Assembly: GCF_014648655.1 (NCBI RefSeq)
Contig: NZ_BMRN01000002.1
Location: forward strand, 124,001-188,000
DNA from: Streptomyces atratus
Lineage (GTDB): Bacteria; Actinomycetota; Actinomycetes; Streptomycetales; Streptomycetaceae
Direction: 5' to 3'
DNA: 64,000 bases
Part shown: positions 9,326-17,839 of the stretch, in pieces
Position numbering within the stretch: position 1 is the first letter of the stretch
Layout: each line of letters starts with the position of its first letter
The notes under the pieces: model-generated
The model's database searches: none
What the model saw: only the letters and a program-made list of their open reading frames with translations
What the model was told of the DNA's origin: nothing
Program-made: the position numbers and the translations under genes

Positions 9326-10264
9326 TTATCGAACCGAGAGCGCGCGGACGGTACGGGACGGGCTGGGTCGGCCCAGTTGTTCGGCGAGCCACACGCTGGT
9401 GGCGGTGAGCGCGTCGAGGTCGACCCCGGTTTCGATGCCGAGGCCTTCGAGCATCCACACGAGGTCTTCGGTGGCGAGATTTCCGGTCGCGCTCTTCGCA
9501 TACGGGCAGCCACCGAGGCCGCCCGCGGAGGCGTCCACGGTGGTCACACCGTGCTGGAGCGCCGCGAGGGTGTTGGAGAGGGCCTGGCCGTACGTGTCGT
9601 GGAAGTGCACGCCGATGGCGTCGGTGCGCACGCCCTCCTCGTTCAGCTCGGAGAGCAGGTCCTGCACATGGCCGGGCGTGGCGACGCCGATGGTGTCGCC
9701 GAGGGAGAGTTCGTCGCAGCCGAGGTCCATCAGTGCCTTGGCCACGCGGACGACCTGGTGGACGGGGACGGGCCCCTCCCACGGGTCACCGAAGCACATC
9801 GACAGATAGCCGCGGACATGCACCTTGTCGGCCTTGGCGCGGGCGACGACGGGCTCGAACATGGCGAGCGACTCGTCGACGGTGCGGTTGAGATTGCGGG
9901 CGGCGAACGTCTCGGTCGCCGAGCCGAACACGGCGATGCGGCGGGCGCCGAGCGCCAGGGCCCGGTCCAGGCCGCGTTCGTTCGGTACGAGTACGGGCAG
10001 GGCGACGCCCTCGATGTCGTCGAGACGGGGGAACAGGTCCTCCGCGTCAGCCAGTTGGGGCACCCACTTCGGGTGCACGAAGCTGGTCGCCTCGATGCTG
10101 GTCAGGCCCGACGCGGCCAGACGGTGGATGAACTCCGCCTTCACCTCGGTCGGTACGACGGCCTTCTCGTTCTGCAGCCCGTCGCGGGCGCCGACCTCGT
10201 GGATGCGTACCCGTGGGGGCAGATCCTGGGCGGGCACGGTCATGGGCAGGGTGCGGGGTGTCAT
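9326..10264 (-). CDS. Hydroxymethylglutaryl-CoA lyase
   Basis: Cleaves HMG-CoA to acetoacetate and acetyl-CoA, the last step of leucine catabolism. It is a 312-residue TIM barrel. VGARDGLQNEKAVVP carries the catalytic Arg and Asp, VHFHDTYGQALSN the metal-binding histidines, and GGLGGCPYAKSATGNLA the active-site cysteine loop. The ATG overlaps the stop of the biotin carboxylase subunit as ATGA. Length and motifs are normal for bacterial lyases. Confidence 0.95.
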   Translation of the reverse strand: MTPRTLPMTVPAQDLPPRVRIHEVGARDGLQNEKAVVPTEVKAEFIHRLAASGLTSIEATSFVHPKWVPQLADAEDLFPRLDDIEGVALPVLVPNERGLDRALALGARRIAVFGSATETFAARNLNRTVDESLAMFEPVVARAKADKVHVRGYLSMCFGDPWEGPVPVHQVVRVAKALMDLGCDELSLGDTIGVATPGHVQDLLSELNEEGVRTDAIGVHFHDTYGQALSNTLAALQHGVTTVDASAGGLGGCPYAKSATGNLATEDLVWMLEGLGIETGVDLDALTATSVWLAEQLGRPSPSRTVRALSVR

Positions 10265-12354
10265 GCGTCCTCCCCGGGAGCCTCGGCGGGCGTCACCACG
10301 GCCAGGATCTGGTCCATGGCGACCGTGGCGCCGGCGGTGACATCCAGCTCGGTCACGGTCCCGGCGTGCGGGGCGGAGATGACGTGTTCCATCTTCATCG
10401 CCTCGACGACGAGCAGACTCTGACCGGCCACGACCTCGTCCCCGACCGCCACCTTCACGACGGTGACGGTCCCGGGCATGGGCGCGGCGAGCGTGTCCGC
10501 CCCGGAACGGGAGGCGCCGGCCAACGACGCCTGAACGGGATCGTGGTCCTGTACGTGCCAGGTGTCGCCGTCGCGGCCCAGCCAGGTCCCCTCCGGGGAC
10601 GCGGCATGGGTGAACGTGTGGGTGACACCGGCGAGTTCGAGCGTGAGGTGATGCGGGGACAGCTCGATCAGCCTGGCCGTCTCCTTGCCGCCGGGCATCG
10701 GGGCCAGCGGGCCGCAGGCGCCCGTCGCGGGCTCCGGCGGCTGTGCGCCCTCCCCGACATGGCCGAACGTCAGCTCGGTGCCCGCCGGGCAGGAGCGCAG
10801 TGACACCTGTACCGGGTCGTGGCCCGGCAGCCGGAAGTGGCGCACCGTCCGGGCCGGGGTGCCGCCCAGCCGCCAGCCGCTCGCCACGGAGAACGGGTCC
10901 ACCCAGCCGGAGCCGTCCATGGGGGAGGTGTTCGCCGGGGAGGGCTGCCGCAGCAGCGCCGCCGCCGCGTACACCTCCTCCGGCACCCCCTCCGGCACCA
11001 GCCCGGCCACCTCGCGCTCCACCAGACCGGTGTCCAGATCGCCCGCCACCACCGCCGGGTGGGCGAGCAGCCGGCGCAGGAAGCCGGCGTTCGTCGGGAC
11101 GCCGAGGATCACCGTGTCCGCGAGCGCAGCACGCAGCCGGCGCAGGGCCGCGGCGCGGTCGGGGCCGTACGCGATGACCTTCGACAGCATCGGGTCGTAC
11201 AGGCTGCCGACCTCGCCACCCGTGCCGAGCCCGGAGTCCGTCCGTACGCCGTTGCCCTGCGGCTCGTGCAGCGCGAGTACCGTGCCGCCGGACGGCAGGA
11301 AGCCGCGGAACGGGTCCTCCGCACAGATCCGGGCCTCGATCGCATGACCGGTGAGCTTTATGTCCTGCTGCTCGTAAGGGAGTCGCTCGCCCGCCGCGAC
11401 CCTCAGCTGCCACTCCACCAGGTCCAGGCCGGTGATCAGCTCGGTGACCGGGTGTTCGACCTGGAGGCGGGTGTTCATCTCCATGAAGTAGTACGAGGCG
11501 GGGTCGTTGCCCGGGACGATGAACTCCACCGTGCCCGCGCCCACATATCCGCAACTGCGGGCCGCCTGGACGGCCGCCTCGCCCATCGCCGCCCGGGTCT
11601 CCTCGTCGAGCAGGACGGACGGCGCCTCCTCGATGATCTTCTGGTGGCGGCGCTGGAGCGAGCACTCGCGCTCACCGAGATGGACCACGTTGCCGTGGGC
11701 GTCCGCCAGCACCTGGATCTCGATGTGCCGGGGCCGGTCGATCCACCGCTCCACGAGCAGCGTGTCGTCGCCGAACGAGGCCCGTGCCTCGCGCCGGGCG
11801 GCCGCGATCTCGTCCGCGAGCAGCGCCTCGTCGCGTACCAGCCGCATGCCCTTGCCGCCGCCGCCCGCCGAGGGCTTCAGCAGTACGGGCGTACCGATCT
11901 CGCGGGCCGCGGTGTCCAGCTGGGCATCGGTGAGCCCGCTCCCGGACGAGCCCGGCACCACCGGGACCCCGGCCGCCGCGACCGTCTCCTTGGCCCGGAT
12001 CTTGTCGCCCATCAGCGAGATGGCCTGGGCGGGCGGACCGATGAAGGCCAGCCCCGCCTCCGCGCACGCCCGCGCGAATCCCGCGTTCTCGGCGAGGAAT
12101 CCGTACCCGGGGTGGACGGCCTGTGCGCCGGTGCGGCGGGCCGCGTCCAGCAGCGCGGGCACGCTCAGATAGCTCATCGAGGCGGGCGCGGGCCCGATCC
12201 GTACCGCCGTGTCGGCCTCCCGTACATGCCGGGCCTCCGCGTCCGCGTCGCTGAAGACGGCGACCGAGCGGACGCCGAGCTCACGCAGCGTACGGATGAC
12301 ACGTACCGCGATCTCACCGCGGTTGGCGACAAGAACGGTGTCGAACATCGTCAT
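10261..12354 (-). CDS. Acyl-CoA carboxylase alpha (biotin carboxylase/BCCP) subunit, methylcrotonyl-CoA type
   Basis: Biotin-dependent carboxylase alpha chain, 697 residues. The N-terminal biotin carboxylase has LVANRGEIAVRVIRTL, the ATP-grasp loop SAGGGGKGMRLV, and EMNTRLQVEHPVTE. The C-terminal biotinyl domain has VVEAMKMEHVISAPHAG, with the biotinylated lysine between the methionines. It lies 7 nt after the beta-subunit stop. Both ATGs at 12354 and 12348 fit GAGGA upstream; the first is taken. Gene context makes 3-methylcrotonyl-CoA the likely substrate, not acetyl- or propionyl-CoA. Confidence 0.92.
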   Translation of the reverse strand: MTMFDTVLVANRGEIAVRVIRTLRELGVRSVAVFSDADAEARHVREADTAVRIGPAPASMSYLSVPALLDAARRTGAQAVHPGYGFLAENAGFARACAEAGLAFIGPPAQAISLMGDKIRAKETVAAAGVPVVPGSSGSGLTDAQLDTAAREIGTPVLLKPSAGGGGKGMRLVRDEALLADEIAAARREARASFGDDTLLVERWIDRPRHIEIQVLADAHGNVVHLGERECSLQRRHQKIIEEAPSVLLDEETRAAMGEAAVQAARSCGYVGAGTVEFIVPGNDPASYYFMEMNTRLQVEHPVTELITGLDLVEWQLRVAAGERLPYEQQDIKLTGHAIEARICAEDPFRGFLPSGGTVLALHEPQGNGVRTDSGLGTGGEVGSLYDPMLSKVIAYGPDRAAALRRLRAALADTVILGVPTNAGFLRRLLAHPAVVAGDLDTGLVEREVAGLVPEGVPEEVYAAAALLRQPSPANTSPMDGSGWVDPFSVASGWRLGGTPARTVRHFRLPGHDPVQVSLRSCPAGTELTFGHVGEGAQPPEPATGACGPLAPMPGGKETARLIELSPHHLTLELAGVTHTFTHAASPEGTWLGRDGDTWHVQDHDPVQASLAGASRSGADTLAAPMPGTVTVVKVAVGDEVVAGQSLLVVEAMKMEHVISAPHAGTVTELDVTAGATVAMDQILAVVTPAEAPGEDA

Positions 12355-12361
12355 CTGTTCC

Positions 12362-13969
12362 TCACATCCGGAAGACGCCGAAGCCGGGCTCACCCAGCGG
12401 GGCGTTCGCACACGCGGTCAGGGCGAGCCCCAGCACCTGCCGGGTCTCCATCGGGTCGATCACGCCGTCGTCCCACAGCCGGGCCGTGGCGTAGTACGCA
12501 TTGCCCTGGGTCTCGTACTGCTCGCGGATCGGGGCCTTGAAGGCCTCCTCGTCCGCCGCGCTCCAGTCGTCGCCCAGCTGGTCGCGCTTGACCGTCGCGA
12601 GGACGGACGCGGCCTGCTCGCCGCCCATGACGGAGATCTTCGCGTTGGGCCACATCCACAGGAAGCGCGGTGAGTAGGCCCGCCCGCACATCGAGTAGTT
12701 GCCCGCCCCGTACGACCCGCCGACCACGACGGTCAGCTTCGGCACACGGGTGCAGGCGACGGCCGTGACCATCTTCGCGCCGTGCTTGGCGATGCCGCCG
12801 GCCTCGTAGTCCCGTCCCACCATGAAGCCCGAGATGTTCTGCAGGAAGACCAGCGGGATGCCGCGCTGGTCGCACAGCTCGATGAAGTGGGCGCCCTTCT
12901 GGGCGGACTCGGAGAACAGGATGCCGTTGTTGGCGACGATCCCGACCGGGTGGCCGTGGATACGGGCGAAGCCGGTGATCAGTGTCGTCCCGTACTCCGC
13001 CTTGAACTCGGCGAACCGGGAGGCGTCCACCACCCGGGCGATCACCTCCCGTACGTCGTACGGCGTCCGGGAATCGACCGGGACGGCCCCGTACAGCCCG
13101 GCGGGATCGACCTTCGGCTCCTCGACCGGCTGCACCGACCACGGAAGCGCCCCGCGCTCCGGCAGCGTGGCGACGATGTTCCGCACGATCCGCAGCGCGT
13201 GCGCGTCGTCCTCGGCGAGATGGTCGGTCACCCCCGACGTACGGGAGTGCACCTCGCCGCCGCCCAGCTCCTCGGCCGTCACGACCTCGCCGGTCGCGGC
13301 CTTCACCAACGGCGGACCGCCCAGGAAGATCGTGCCCTGATTACGGACGATCACGGCCTCGTCGCTCATCGCGGGGACGTACGCCCCGCCCGCCGTGCAC
13401 GAGCCGAGCACCGCCGCGATCTGCGGAATCCCGGCCCCCGACATCCGGGCCTGGTTGAAGAAGATCCGCCCGAAGTGCTCCCGGTCCGGGAAGACCTCGT
13501 CCTGCATCGGCAGGAACGCCCCGCCCGAGTCGACGAGATACAGGCAAGGGAGCCGGTTCTCCAGCGCCACTTCCTGGGCGCGGAGGTGCTTCTTCACGGT
13601 CATCGGGTAGTACGTGCCGCCCTTGACGGTCGCGTCATTGGCGACGATCACGCACTCCCGGCCGCTGACCCGGCCGATCCCGGCGATCACCCCGGCGGCC
13701 GGGGCGGCGCCCCCGTACAGCCCTTCGGCCGCCAGCGGCGCCAGCTCCAGGAAGGGCGACCCGGGGTCCAGCAACGTGTCCACCCGGTCCCGGGGCAGCA
13801 GCTTGCCGCGCGCCACATGCCGGGCGCGGGCCTTCTCACCCCCGCCGAGCCTGGCCGTGGCGAGCCGCTTGCGCAGCTCGTCGGCGAGCGCGTGATGCGC
13901 CGCCTCGTTGGCCTGCCAGGCCTCGGAGGCGGGATCGGCCGCGCTCGCCAGCACCGGTGCCTGCTGCAT
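12362..13969 (-). CDS. Acyl-CoA carboxylase beta (carboxyltransferase) subunit, methylcrotonyl-CoA type
   Basis: Carboxyltransferase, 535 residues, moving carboxyl from biotin to the acyl-Co[18 protein letters not shown] and [19 protein letters not shown] belong to the N-terminal crotonase-like half. [38 protein letters not shown] and [18 protein letters not shown] belong to the C-terminal half. These sequences match the MCC beta pattern better than PCC or ACC. It is the first gene of the operon, and 14001-14044 upstream carries two palindromes that look like its operator. Confidence 0.93.
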   Translation of the reverse strand: MQQAPVLASAADPASEAWQANEAAHHALADELRKRLATARLGGGEKARARHVARGKLLPRDRVDTLLDPGSPFLELAPLAAEGLYGGAAPAAGVIAGIGRVSGRECVIVANDATVKGGTYYPMTVKKHLRAQEVALENRLPCLYLVDSGGAFLPMQDEVFPDREHFGRIFFNQARMSGAGIPQIAAVLGSCTAGGAYVPAMSDEAVIVRNQGTIFLGGPPLVKAATGEVVTAEELGGGEVHSRTSGVTDHLAEDDAHALRIVRNIVATLPERGALPWSVQPVEEPKVDPAGLYGAVPVDSRTPYDVREVIARVVDASRFAEFKAEYGTTLITGFARIHGHPVGIVANNGILFSESAQKGAHFIELCDQRGIPLVFLQNISGFMVGRDYEAGGIAKHGAKMVTAVACTRVPKLTVVVGGSYGAGNYSMCGRAYSPRFLWMWPNAKISVMGGEQAASVLATVKRDQLGDDWSAADEEAFKAPIREQYETQGNAYYATARLWDDGVIDPMETRQVLGLALTACANAPLGEPGFGVFRM

Positions 13970-14000
13970 CGTGTCGAGCCCCCTTGCCCGTACCGCAGTG

Positions 14001-14044
14001 GTTAATGAGCGTTAACGTCTGACTCAAGGTTAACGACCGCTAAC
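14001..14044. promoter_or_regulatory. Twin palindromic operators before the MCC operon
   Basis: Two 16-bp near-palindromes, GTTAATGAGCGTTAAC (14001-14016) and GTTAACGACCGCTAAC (14029-14044), lie start-to-start 28 bp apart and 32-75 nt upstream of the carboxyltransferase start. The same pair, nearly the same distance apart, precedes the TetR gene at 17840. The likely reading is a TetR-family operator shared by regulator and operon. Confidence 0.75.
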
Positions 14045-14296
14045 AGCCTTGTCCAGGCCGTTCGTCCGGTGCACGCAGTGGTTCCGGCAGGTATCGGTCA
14101 CGTACGTCCCACAGAGGGCAGGGCGCGCGGTGGGCCCGGAATAATGACCCGCGCCGCTCCCCGACCCGGAGCGGCACCGGTCGAGGCCCGACGAGGGCCG
14201 TGACCGAGCGAGTTGCCTGGCGTGTGTGGTGGCTCCGGTCGTCATGGCCGGGGACGTGTAACGGCCGACGGCCGATCGGGTGGGGGAAACCAGCAG

Positions 14297-15529
14297 ATGA
14301 CGCAGCAGTCGCAGTCGCAGTCGGTGCGAGGGGCGGGCGGGGGAACGGCCGGGGGAGTGACCGAGAGGCCGCGCATCCTCGAAGTGGACGCCCTGCGCGG
14401 GTTCGCGCTCGCCGGGATCCTGGTCGTGAACGTCCTGACGACGGCCGGGCCTCCGGGTGTCAGGGGTGGGCTCACGCAGGTGCATGCGGCGGACGGGGCC
14501 GTGGAATGGCTGGTCGTTCTCCTCGCGCAGTCGAAGTTCTACCTGCTCTTCTCCTTCCTCTTCGGCTACAGCTTCACCCTTCAGATGGACTCGGCCGCCC
14601 GCGCCGGGGCACGCTTCGTACCCCGGATGTCACGGCGGCTGGCCGGCCTGTTCGTGCTCGGGCTCGCGCACGCGGTGCTGCTCTTCACCGGCGACATCCT
14701 CATGATGTACGCCCTGTGCGGACTGGTCCTGCTGGCCGCCCGGAACGCCGGGCCTGCGAAGGCCTGGCGGGCGGCGCTTTGGGTATACGGCGTCGCCGGA
14801 GGGTTCCTGCTGCTCGTCGCTCTGGGCGCCGCGCTGTTCGATCCCGGTGACCTGGGCGAATCCGCCGCAGCGAAGGCCGAGCTGACCGCCGCCTACAGGG
14901 GTGGCTTCACCGAGGTCGTCGGCGCCAACATCAGGGCTCTGCCCGAGATCGTGGCAGCCCTTCCGCTGATGGGCGGTTATGTCGTCGCCGCCTTCCTCGT
15001 GGGGTTCGTGGCCGGCCGGCGGCAGTGGCTCGGCGCAGCCGCGCTCACCGACCGGGCGCGGCTGCGCCGCATCTTTCTGACAGGTCTCGCCATCGGAGTC
15101 CCCGGGGCGGTCTTCTCCGCGGCCGGGATGGCGGGGCCGCTGCCGGAGCGCTGGGAACTGTTCGGCCTGGCAGTCGGTCTGGCCGCGGCCCCGGCGCTCT
15201 CGGCCGCGTACGCCACGGGGCTGCTGCTGTGGTTCACCACGCCGAGCGGCGCCGCGACGGCCCGGGTCCTCGCGCCCGCCGGGCGGATGGCGCTGACCAA
15301 CTACCTGACCCAGTCCCTCGTCATGGCCCTCGCCTTCTCCGGGTACGGCCTGGGGCTGTACGGCCGCACGGGCGCGGCGGCGGCGGTCAGCGGGGCGCTC
15401 GTGCTCTACGCCTGCCAGCTCGCGCTCAGCGGGTGGCTGATGCGGCGCCACCGGCTCGGGCCCGTGGAGTGGCTGTTGCGCGCGCTGACGCTGTGGGCGT
15501 GGCCCCCGAAGGTGGCGGGAGGCCGCTGA
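14297..15529 (+). CDS. DUF418-family polytopic membrane protein
   Basis: Integral membrane protein of 410 residues, function unknown. RPRILEVDALRGFALAGILVVN is the family N-terminus, and a QSKFYLLFSFLFGYSFTLQ segment follows. About nine or ten hydrophobic helices are visible. The C-terminal DUF418 region has GRMALTNYLTQSLVMAL near residue 335. The ATG at 14297 follows GGGGGA with about 8 nt spacing; upstream starts have no ribosome site. DUF418 proteins resemble acyltransferase-3-type transporters. The gap 14045-14296 holds its promoter region but no clear element. Confidence 0.88.
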   Translation: MTQQSQSQSVRGAGGGTAGGVTERPRILEVDALRGFALAGILVVNVLTTAGPPGVRGGLTQVHAADGAVEWLVVLLAQSKFYLLFSFLFGYSFTLQMDSAARAGARFVPRMSRRLAGLFVLGLAHAVLLFTGDILMMYALCGLVLLAARNAGPAKAWRAALWVYGVAGGFLLLVALGAALFDPGDLGESAAAKAELTAAYRGGFTEVVGANIRALPEIVAALPLMGGYVVAAFLVGFVAGRRQWLGAAALTDRARLRRIFLTGLAIGVPGAVFSAAGMAGPLPERWELFGLAVGLAAAPALSAAYATGLLLWFTTPSGAATARVLAPAGRMALTNYLTQSLVMALAFSGYGLGLYGRTGAAAAVSGALVLYACQLALSGWLMRRHRLGPVEWLLRALTLWAWPPKVAGGR

Positions 15530-15886
15530 ACGGGGGCATCGCACAGGGCGTTGTGACCGGACGCTGCGCGGCCGCATCCGCCGGCGCGGGGCCTTCGGTG
15601 CAACAACTGGAGTTTGCTCATCCATTTGTTTGCAAAGCATTGAAGATGCATGGGGGCTTGGGTGATTTTCGGCCAAAGCTTTTAGTCATCACCTTTTGGC
15701 GGCTGGCTGGCTGGCCGACTGGTCGGCTGGCTGGGCAGGGTGCCCGCTCAATTATTTTGCTTTTCCCTTTCCTAGTGCGAACGGATGTCTTAGGGTGTGC
15801 GGGGAGCGCCGCTCGTGGTGCTCCATGGGGGAGGTGTATCTGATTTGACCACGCAGGATGCCTTGTAAACGGGTGCAGGGTCGCGC
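15530..15886. other. Relatively AT-rich intergenic region with GGCTGG repeats
   Basis: No convincing gene. Base composition drops sharply compared with both sides (runs such as CAATTATTTTGCTTTTCC). Around 15700-15735 there are tandem GGCTGG units. Short open frames here have poor third-position bias. This composition break marks the left side of the accessory patch 15.6-17.6 kb. Confidence 0.5.
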
Positions 15887-16179
15887 ATGGTTGTCGTTGG
15901 AACGGGGGCCGGTTCCGCTCCCGGGGATCCGGCAGGGGCGCCGCTTCTGACCGGTCGTGAGCGCCAGGTTCTCGTGCTGATCGGGGCGCCGCCGGAAATC
16001 GGGTGATTGCCCGGCGGCTCGGCATTGCCGAACGTACCGTGAAGGCTCATTTGACCAGCATCATGGGGAAAGTTGGTGTGTCTTCCCGGCTGGAAGCCGC
16101 ATTGTTCGCATACGCCCATCACGAGCTGATCTGCCCTGTGGGGCAATGCCCTTTGGGTCACCTCCCCAAGGTCCAATAG
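15887..16179 (+). pseudogene. LuxR-type HTH small regulator with a 1-nt frameshift
   Basis: An ATG at 15887 opens a frame with LLTGRERQVLVLIG, then runs into TGA at 16004. One base out of frame the homology continues at once as AAGNRVIARRLGIAERTVKAHLTSIMGKVGVSSRLEAALFAY to a TAG at 16177. Together they form a complete LuxR/FixJ helix-turn-helix of about 97 residues with no receiver domain. A single base missing near 15984-15990, in a GC run, explains the break. It could be a real lesion, a sequencing error or (less likely) programmed frameshifting. The intact form would be a stand-alone DNA-binding regulator of the neighbouring genes. Confidence 0.75.
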
Positions 16180-16299
16180 TGCGAAACATCGGAAGCGTTG
16201 AAGACTCCTTCTCGCCGGCCGGAAATACCGGCCAGGGCATGGTGTTTCAGGAACCGCTCCTTGAATCGTCGTGCCTCCTGGTGAGCAGGAGGAGTATTG

Positions 16300-16749
16300 A
16301 TGCACAACAAGATGCGTATGACCGCTGCCGCGCTCACGGCGGTACTCGCGCTCGGTGTCGCGGCCCCGGCGGCGTCGGCGGCGGACACCGGCCGCTCCCG
16401 GGTTGCGTCCACCGCTTCGGCCTTACAGACGGCTCCAACCGGTGTCGCACTGACCGCCGGTGTGTCGAACGGCAGCGCGGCGACCGGCGTGAACGGCGGA
16501 GCAGCATCTCTCGGTACGCAGACCGATGTCGGCACGAAGGGCATCAGCGGCGCGGCCAAGAAACTGGTCGACAAGATAGTCAAGAGCAAGTACGGGAAGT
16601 CCGCGATCAAGGCGGCGAAGAAGGGGCGCAAGGCCTTCAAGAAGTGGGTCGACAGCCTGTCCAACTTCAACCCGCTGAAGTGGGTCATCAAGGCAGCGCC
16701 CGCCTATGTGATCGACGAGGTCATCTCGTACCTGATCAGCCATTTCTAG
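16300..16749 (+). CDS. Secreted lysine-rich protein, putative bacteriocin-like precursor
   Basis: A 149-residue exported protein of unknown family. AGGAGG ends 7 nt before the ATG. A clear Sec signal peptide (MHNKMRMTAAALTAVLALG, cleavage after AASA) is followed by a Ser/Gly/Thr-rich linker. Residues about 85-125 form a strongly cationic amphipathic helix region (KKLVDKIVKSKYGKSAIKAA and more), followed by a hydrophobic end, WVIKAAPAYVIDEVISYLISHF. Cationic plus membrane-active segments, together with a small membrane protein next door and exporter debris, suggest an antimicrobial peptide. This is inference; no family signature is seen. Confidence 0.78.
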   Translation: MHNKMRMTAAALTAVLALGVAAPAASAADTGRSRVASTASALQTAPTGVALTAGVSNGSAATGVNGGAASLGTQTDVGTKGISGAAKKLVDKIVKSKYGKSAIKAAKKGRKAFKKWVDSLSNFNPLKWVIKAAPAYVIDEVISYLISHF

Positions 16750-16766
16750 AACATCCGTAGGAAGAT

Positions 16767-16798
16767 CGTGACCCCCTCCAACAAGGGAGGGGGTCACG
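16767..16798 (+). terminator. Hairpin between the secreted protein and the membrane protein (terminator or attenuator)
   Basis: A 13-bp stem (arms 16767-16779 and 16786-16798, loop AACAAG) lies 18 nt after the stop and 14 nt before the next ribosome-binding site. In bacteriocin operons a leaky hairpin after the precursor gene is known to lower expression of the immunity gene. The same role is possible here. Confidence 0.75.
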
Positions 16799-16823
16799 TC
16801 CGCATTGATCCAGGAGGGTTTCG

Positions 16824-17087
16824 TTGTCGGAACGTCAGGAAGTGGTCGAGCGCAATTTATGGGCTGCTCCGGCACTTTTTGTTTTTGTGGCATGGGTGCT
16901 GTTCAAGATGGACGACAGCCCGTCGATGGGGAGAACCGCCTGGATCGTCTATGCGGCGGGCTGGATCCCGGTTGTCGGAATGCTCGGTCGAACCGCCGTG
17001 CAACGCAGGAATCCTGGAATCGGTGCCGTCTTCGGGGTCGGAATCCTCTTGATCATGGGCGCCGTATTCTGGGCGAACCATGGCTGA
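16824..17087 (+). CDS. Small three-helix membrane protein, candidate immunity protein
   Basis: An 87-residue membrane protein with no recognised family. The TTG start at 16824 lies 5 nt after AGGAGGG. Three hydrophobic segments are visible: LWAAPALFVFVAWVLF, TAWIVYAAGWIPVVGMLG and IGAVFGVGILLIMGAVFWA, with a basic loop RTAVQRRNPG before the last. It directly follows the secreted cationic protein after a hairpin. Size, topology and position fit an immunity protein for a membrane-active toxin, but this rests on context only. Confidence 0.7.
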   Translation: MSERQEVVERNLWAAPALFVFVAWVLFKMDDSPSMGRTAWIVYAAGWIPVVGMLGRTAVQRRNPGIGAVFGVGILLIMGAVFWANHG

Positions 17088-17102
17088 TTCCCCCGCCCCG
17101 GC

Positions 17103-17262
17103 ATGGATTCCCACGACGAGGGCGAACAGCGAACCGCTGATGCAGGCGACGGACTACGACGCAGCTACGCCGGCAAAGCGGTTGTGGACGGTGTGTCGCT
17201 GTCATTGTCCACCGGTACGGTGACCGGATTGCTCGGCGCCAACGGGGCCGGTAAGGCGAGTG
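17103..17262 (+). pseudogene. ABC transporter ATPase, 5' remnant broken in Walker A
   Basis: The frame from ATG 17103 reads GLRRSYAGKAVVDGVSLSLS and TGTVTGLLGANGAGK, the start of an ABC-2-type ATPase up to the Walker A loop. After GANGAGKAS the homology stops. The next bases belong, in another frame, to a permease fragment. An internal deletion has removed most of the ATPase and the start of the permease. It lies 15 nt after the three-helix protein gene, so it was probably the exporter of the same operon. Confidence 0.75.
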
Positions 17263-17587
17263 GCGTTCGCCCGCGGCCGTGGTGATCTTCGTCTTCGGCG
17301 CGGGCTCGGTCACCGTGGAGTTCTCCCGGGGAGCGGCCCGCACCACGTGGCTGGCTGCCGGTTCGCGCGGCGTCGCGTTCGCCGAGAAGCTCGCGGTCGG
17401 GGCGGCGGTCGGGGCCGGGCTGGTACTTGGCTGCACCCTGTTGAGCGTGACGGTGGATGCGGTGACGCTCGGCATCCGGGGGGTGGGCCGGCCGGACTGG
17501 GCGACCGGGCTGCTGGTGTTCTGTGTGTTCGCCGCAGTTCTGGCGTGCGCCGGGGCGTACGTGTACGGGCCTCGGGACGCCCCTTGA
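17263..17587 (+). pseudogene. ABC-2 permease, 3' remnant
   Basis: From the deletion joint the frame reads SPAAVVIFVFGAGSVTVEFSRG and continues with ARTTWLAAGSRGVAFAEKL, followed by hydrophobic segments to the stop at 17587. VEFSRGAARTTWLA is the ABC-2 permease motif E(Y/F)xxGxxRTTL; compare EYSTGSVRASLLSVP in the intact permease at 27867-28685. No start codon of its own with a ribosome site is visible. It is the second half of the fused ATPase/permease wreck. Confidence 0.7.
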
Positions 17588-17772
17588 GCGTGGAGTGCGG
17601 CGGACGCCTGCTGAACACTCCGCGTCCCTGGCGGCTGCACGTCCGCCGCAGGGGACGATGCCGGCGGTGATGCCGATCGGATGTCCACGGCGGGGTGTAC
17701 ACGATGTTCCGCACGGTCCGCTGCGCGTGTGCGGCATCCGCGCGGCGAGACGGTCGGTCACCCCTCGACCCG

Positions 17773-17817
17773 GTCAATGCGCGTTGACACGTTGCGCCGA
17801 AGTTAACGTTCGCTAAC
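17773..17817. promoter_or_regulatory. Twin palindromic operators before tetR
   Basis: GTCAATGCGCGTTGAC (17773-17788) and GTTAACGTTCGCTAAC (17802-17817) lie start-to-start 29 bp apart and end 22 nt before the TetR ATG. They copy the layout before the MCC operon at 14001-14044. The consensus is roughly GTYAAYGNNCGYTRAC. Autoregulation of the TetR gene is likely. The rest of 17588-17772 shows no gene. Confidence 0.75.
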
Positions 17818-17839
17818 CCGACTGTCTAGAATCGAATCC

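Noticed and set aside
10265..11665. In-frame extension of the HMG-CoA lyase up to 11665, which would make a 779-residue protein
   Set aside because: It overlaps the biotin carboxylase gene, whose motifs are unambiguous. The ATGA junction at 10261-10264 gives a normal lyase start.
15700..15740. Tandem GGCTGG units as a possible CRISPR or att repeat
   Set aside because: Units are only 4-6 bp with no spacers and no second copy at another junction; simple sequence is the better explanation.
17080..17250. A third frame starting at 17080 (MADSPAPAWIP) as the true gene after the three-helix protein
   Set aside because: It overlaps that gene's stop and has no homology, whereas the frame from 17103 gives a clear ABC ATPase N-terminus.
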